30,899 nt of DNA from Pirum gemmata. Its lineage: Eukaryota > Opisthokonta > Ichthyosporea. The stretch's first letter is position 1. Each line of letters opens with the position of its first letter. Below are positions 30,490 to 30,899 of this stretch, piece after piece. The notes beneath the pieces were generated by a model, which made no database searches, was not told where the DNA came from, and saw nothing but the letters and a program-made list of their open reading frames with translations. The stretch is taken from assembly GCA_002812295.1 (NCBI GenBank), contig PDIN01000007.1, positions 1 through 30,899 of the forward strand, given 5' to 3'. A program made the translations under genes and the position numbers.

Positions 30490-30497
30490 TCATTTTT
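30490..30497 (-). promoter_or_regulatory. Early-type promoter word, minus strand
   Basis: ATTAAAAATGAATTTTTAAA on the minus strand lies 36 nt before the ATG at 30454. Confidence 0.6.
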
Positions 30498-30502
30498 AAT
30501 AA

Positions 30503-30520
30503 TTTTAAGAAGACCTCAAA
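30503..30520 (-). repeat. Right copy of inverted end motif
   Basis: Exact reverse complement of 1897-1914 (TTTGAGGTCTTCTTAAAA). It lies between the right-end gene and the GIY-YIG gene. Confidence 0.7.
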
Positions 30521-30521
30521 T

Positions 30522-30803
30522 TTAAACCTTAGAGTATGCCTTATTACTTAATTTATAAAACCTATTTAAATATAAAATCAACTCATTTTCATATAGAACA
30601 ATCTCCTCCCACGACGACGAATTACAAACTATAACCATTTCTATATTTTCTCCAAATTTTTTTTTATGTTGATAAATTCTATATCTTGGGTTAATAGTTA
30701 TGCCTACATAAACCGGCTTATTCTCTTGAAAGATAATATAACAATTATTTTCTTCTTCTTCATCAACAACAAACTCTTTATATGGCATAAAAAATTTAAA
30801 CAT
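30522..30803 (-). CDS. Compact GIY-YIG endonuclease (93 aa)
   Basis: A minimal GIY-YIG domain: Y-I-I at 22-24, Y-V-G-I-T at 32-36, arginines R40/R42, and N73-E74 as the family's acidic site, closing with R-F-Y-K-L-S-N (81-87) as in the GIY-YIG protein at 2611. It lacks the zinc modules of that protein. Single-domain GIY-YIG proteins of this size need a partner or rely on the domain alone for DNA binding. It is the outermost gene on the right, between the inverted end motif and the terminal array, and has an early-type promoter word 35 nt upstream. Confidence 0.8.
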   Translation of the reverse strand: MFKFFMPYKEFVVDEEEENNCYIIFQENKPVYVGITINPRYRIYQHKKKFGENIEMVIVCNSSSWEEIVLYENELILYLNRFYKLSNKAYSKV

Positions 30804-30837
30804 AATATATATTTGTTAAATATCAAATATATTAAAT

Positions 30838-30845
30838 TCATTTTT
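30838..30845 (-). promoter_or_regulatory. Early-type promoter word, minus strand
   Basis: ATTAAAAATGAATTTAATAT on the minus strand lies 35 nt before the ATG at 30803. Confidence 0.6.
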
Positions 30846-30863
30846 AATATAATGTAATATTTC

Positions 30864-30899
30864 AACACAAACCACAAACCACAAACCACAAACCACAAA
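30864..30899 (-). repeat. Right terminal minisatellite, cut by window end
   Basis: About five copies of ACAAACC, the reverse complement of the TGTGGTT unit at 1726-1869, reach the last base of the window. The array probably continues, so the right boundary of the element lies outside. Confidence 0.75.

Larger units (their letters stand above)
1707..30899. mobile_element. Integrated Polinton-like virus (virophage/Polinton kin), looks whole, right end cut by window
   Basis: About 29.2 kb bounded on the left by a TGTGGTT minisatellite and on the right by the same 7-mer inverted. It carries a probable double-jelly-roll capsid gene, a penton-like gene, FtsK/HerA-type ATPase, AEP-D5 primase-helicase, lipase and tyrosine recombinase, a gene set known from Polinton-like viruses. 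No retroviral-type integrase and no protein-primed DNA polymerase B, both typical of classical Polintons, was recognised. Core genes all read open, so the copy looks whole and is probably recent. The window stops inside the right terminal array, so length and target-site duplication cannot be fixed. Confidence 0.85.

Noticed and set aside
1-30899. CRISPR array, rRNA or tRNA genes
   Set aside because: No regularly spaced identical repeats with unique spacers and no recognisable RNA gene were seen; the 7-mer and 11-mer arrays have no spacers.

Overview
The window holds about 1.7 kb of AT-rich eukaryotic (protist-like) flanking DNA followed by about 29 kb of an integrated Polinton-like virus (PLV), a relative of virophages and Polintons. 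The right end of the window falls inside the element's terminal repeat, so the far boundary is not seen. The PLV assignment rests on co-occurrence of a probable double-jelly-roll major capsid protein, a probable penton protein, a FtsK/HerA-type packaging ATPase, an AEP-D5 primase-helicase, a class-3-type lipase and a tyrosine recombinase. The core genes all read open, so the element looks whole and probably young. The host cannot be named from sequence; the AT-rich, homopolymer-rich flank would suit a dictyostelid-like or other AT-rich protist, but that is only an impression.

Layout. 1-1706: flank with three degenerate tandem copies of a ~235-bp repeat, the last interrupted and resuming exactly at the junction. 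1726-1869: left terminal minisatellite built on TGTGGTT; its inverted counterpart is at 30864-30899. 1971-5551: small end gene, GIY-YIG nuclease, tyrosine recombinase, HNH nuclease, small ORF. 5613-8507: primase-helicase and a stand-alone copy of its C-terminal domain, followed by a TGCCAC-rich non-coding stretch that is my best origin candidate. 8806-11631: small zinc-ribbon, coiled-coil and basic proteins plus an HNH nuclease. 11674-18703: morphogenesis block (basic protein, capsid, penton, small virion-type proteins, lipase, ATPase), with two HNH genes inserted. 18714-27390: fibre module of three related large proteins plus small partners. 27426-30803: two orphan adenine methyltransferases, small zinc proteins, another HNH nuclease, an end gene and a second GIY-YIG nuclease.

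Two promoter classes can be read by eye. Replication/nuclease-type genes carry AAAAATGA (context TTAAAAATGAWTWTTAA) about 32-45 nt upstream of the ATG, closely resembling the early promoters of poxviruses and mimiviruses. Structural genes instead carry TATAATAAA directly before the ATG; the capsid gene and a small late gene share TATAATAAATAACA-ATG. Several gene ends have strong AT hairpins. These features suggest, but do not prove, a virophage-like life using a giant virus's transcription machinery.

The most unusual content is the load of selfish-type nucleases (four modular HNH paralogs, one NUMOD-type HNH, two GIY-YIG), the fibre array, the perfect 79-bp duplication of the primase 3' end, and the TGCCAC cluster.
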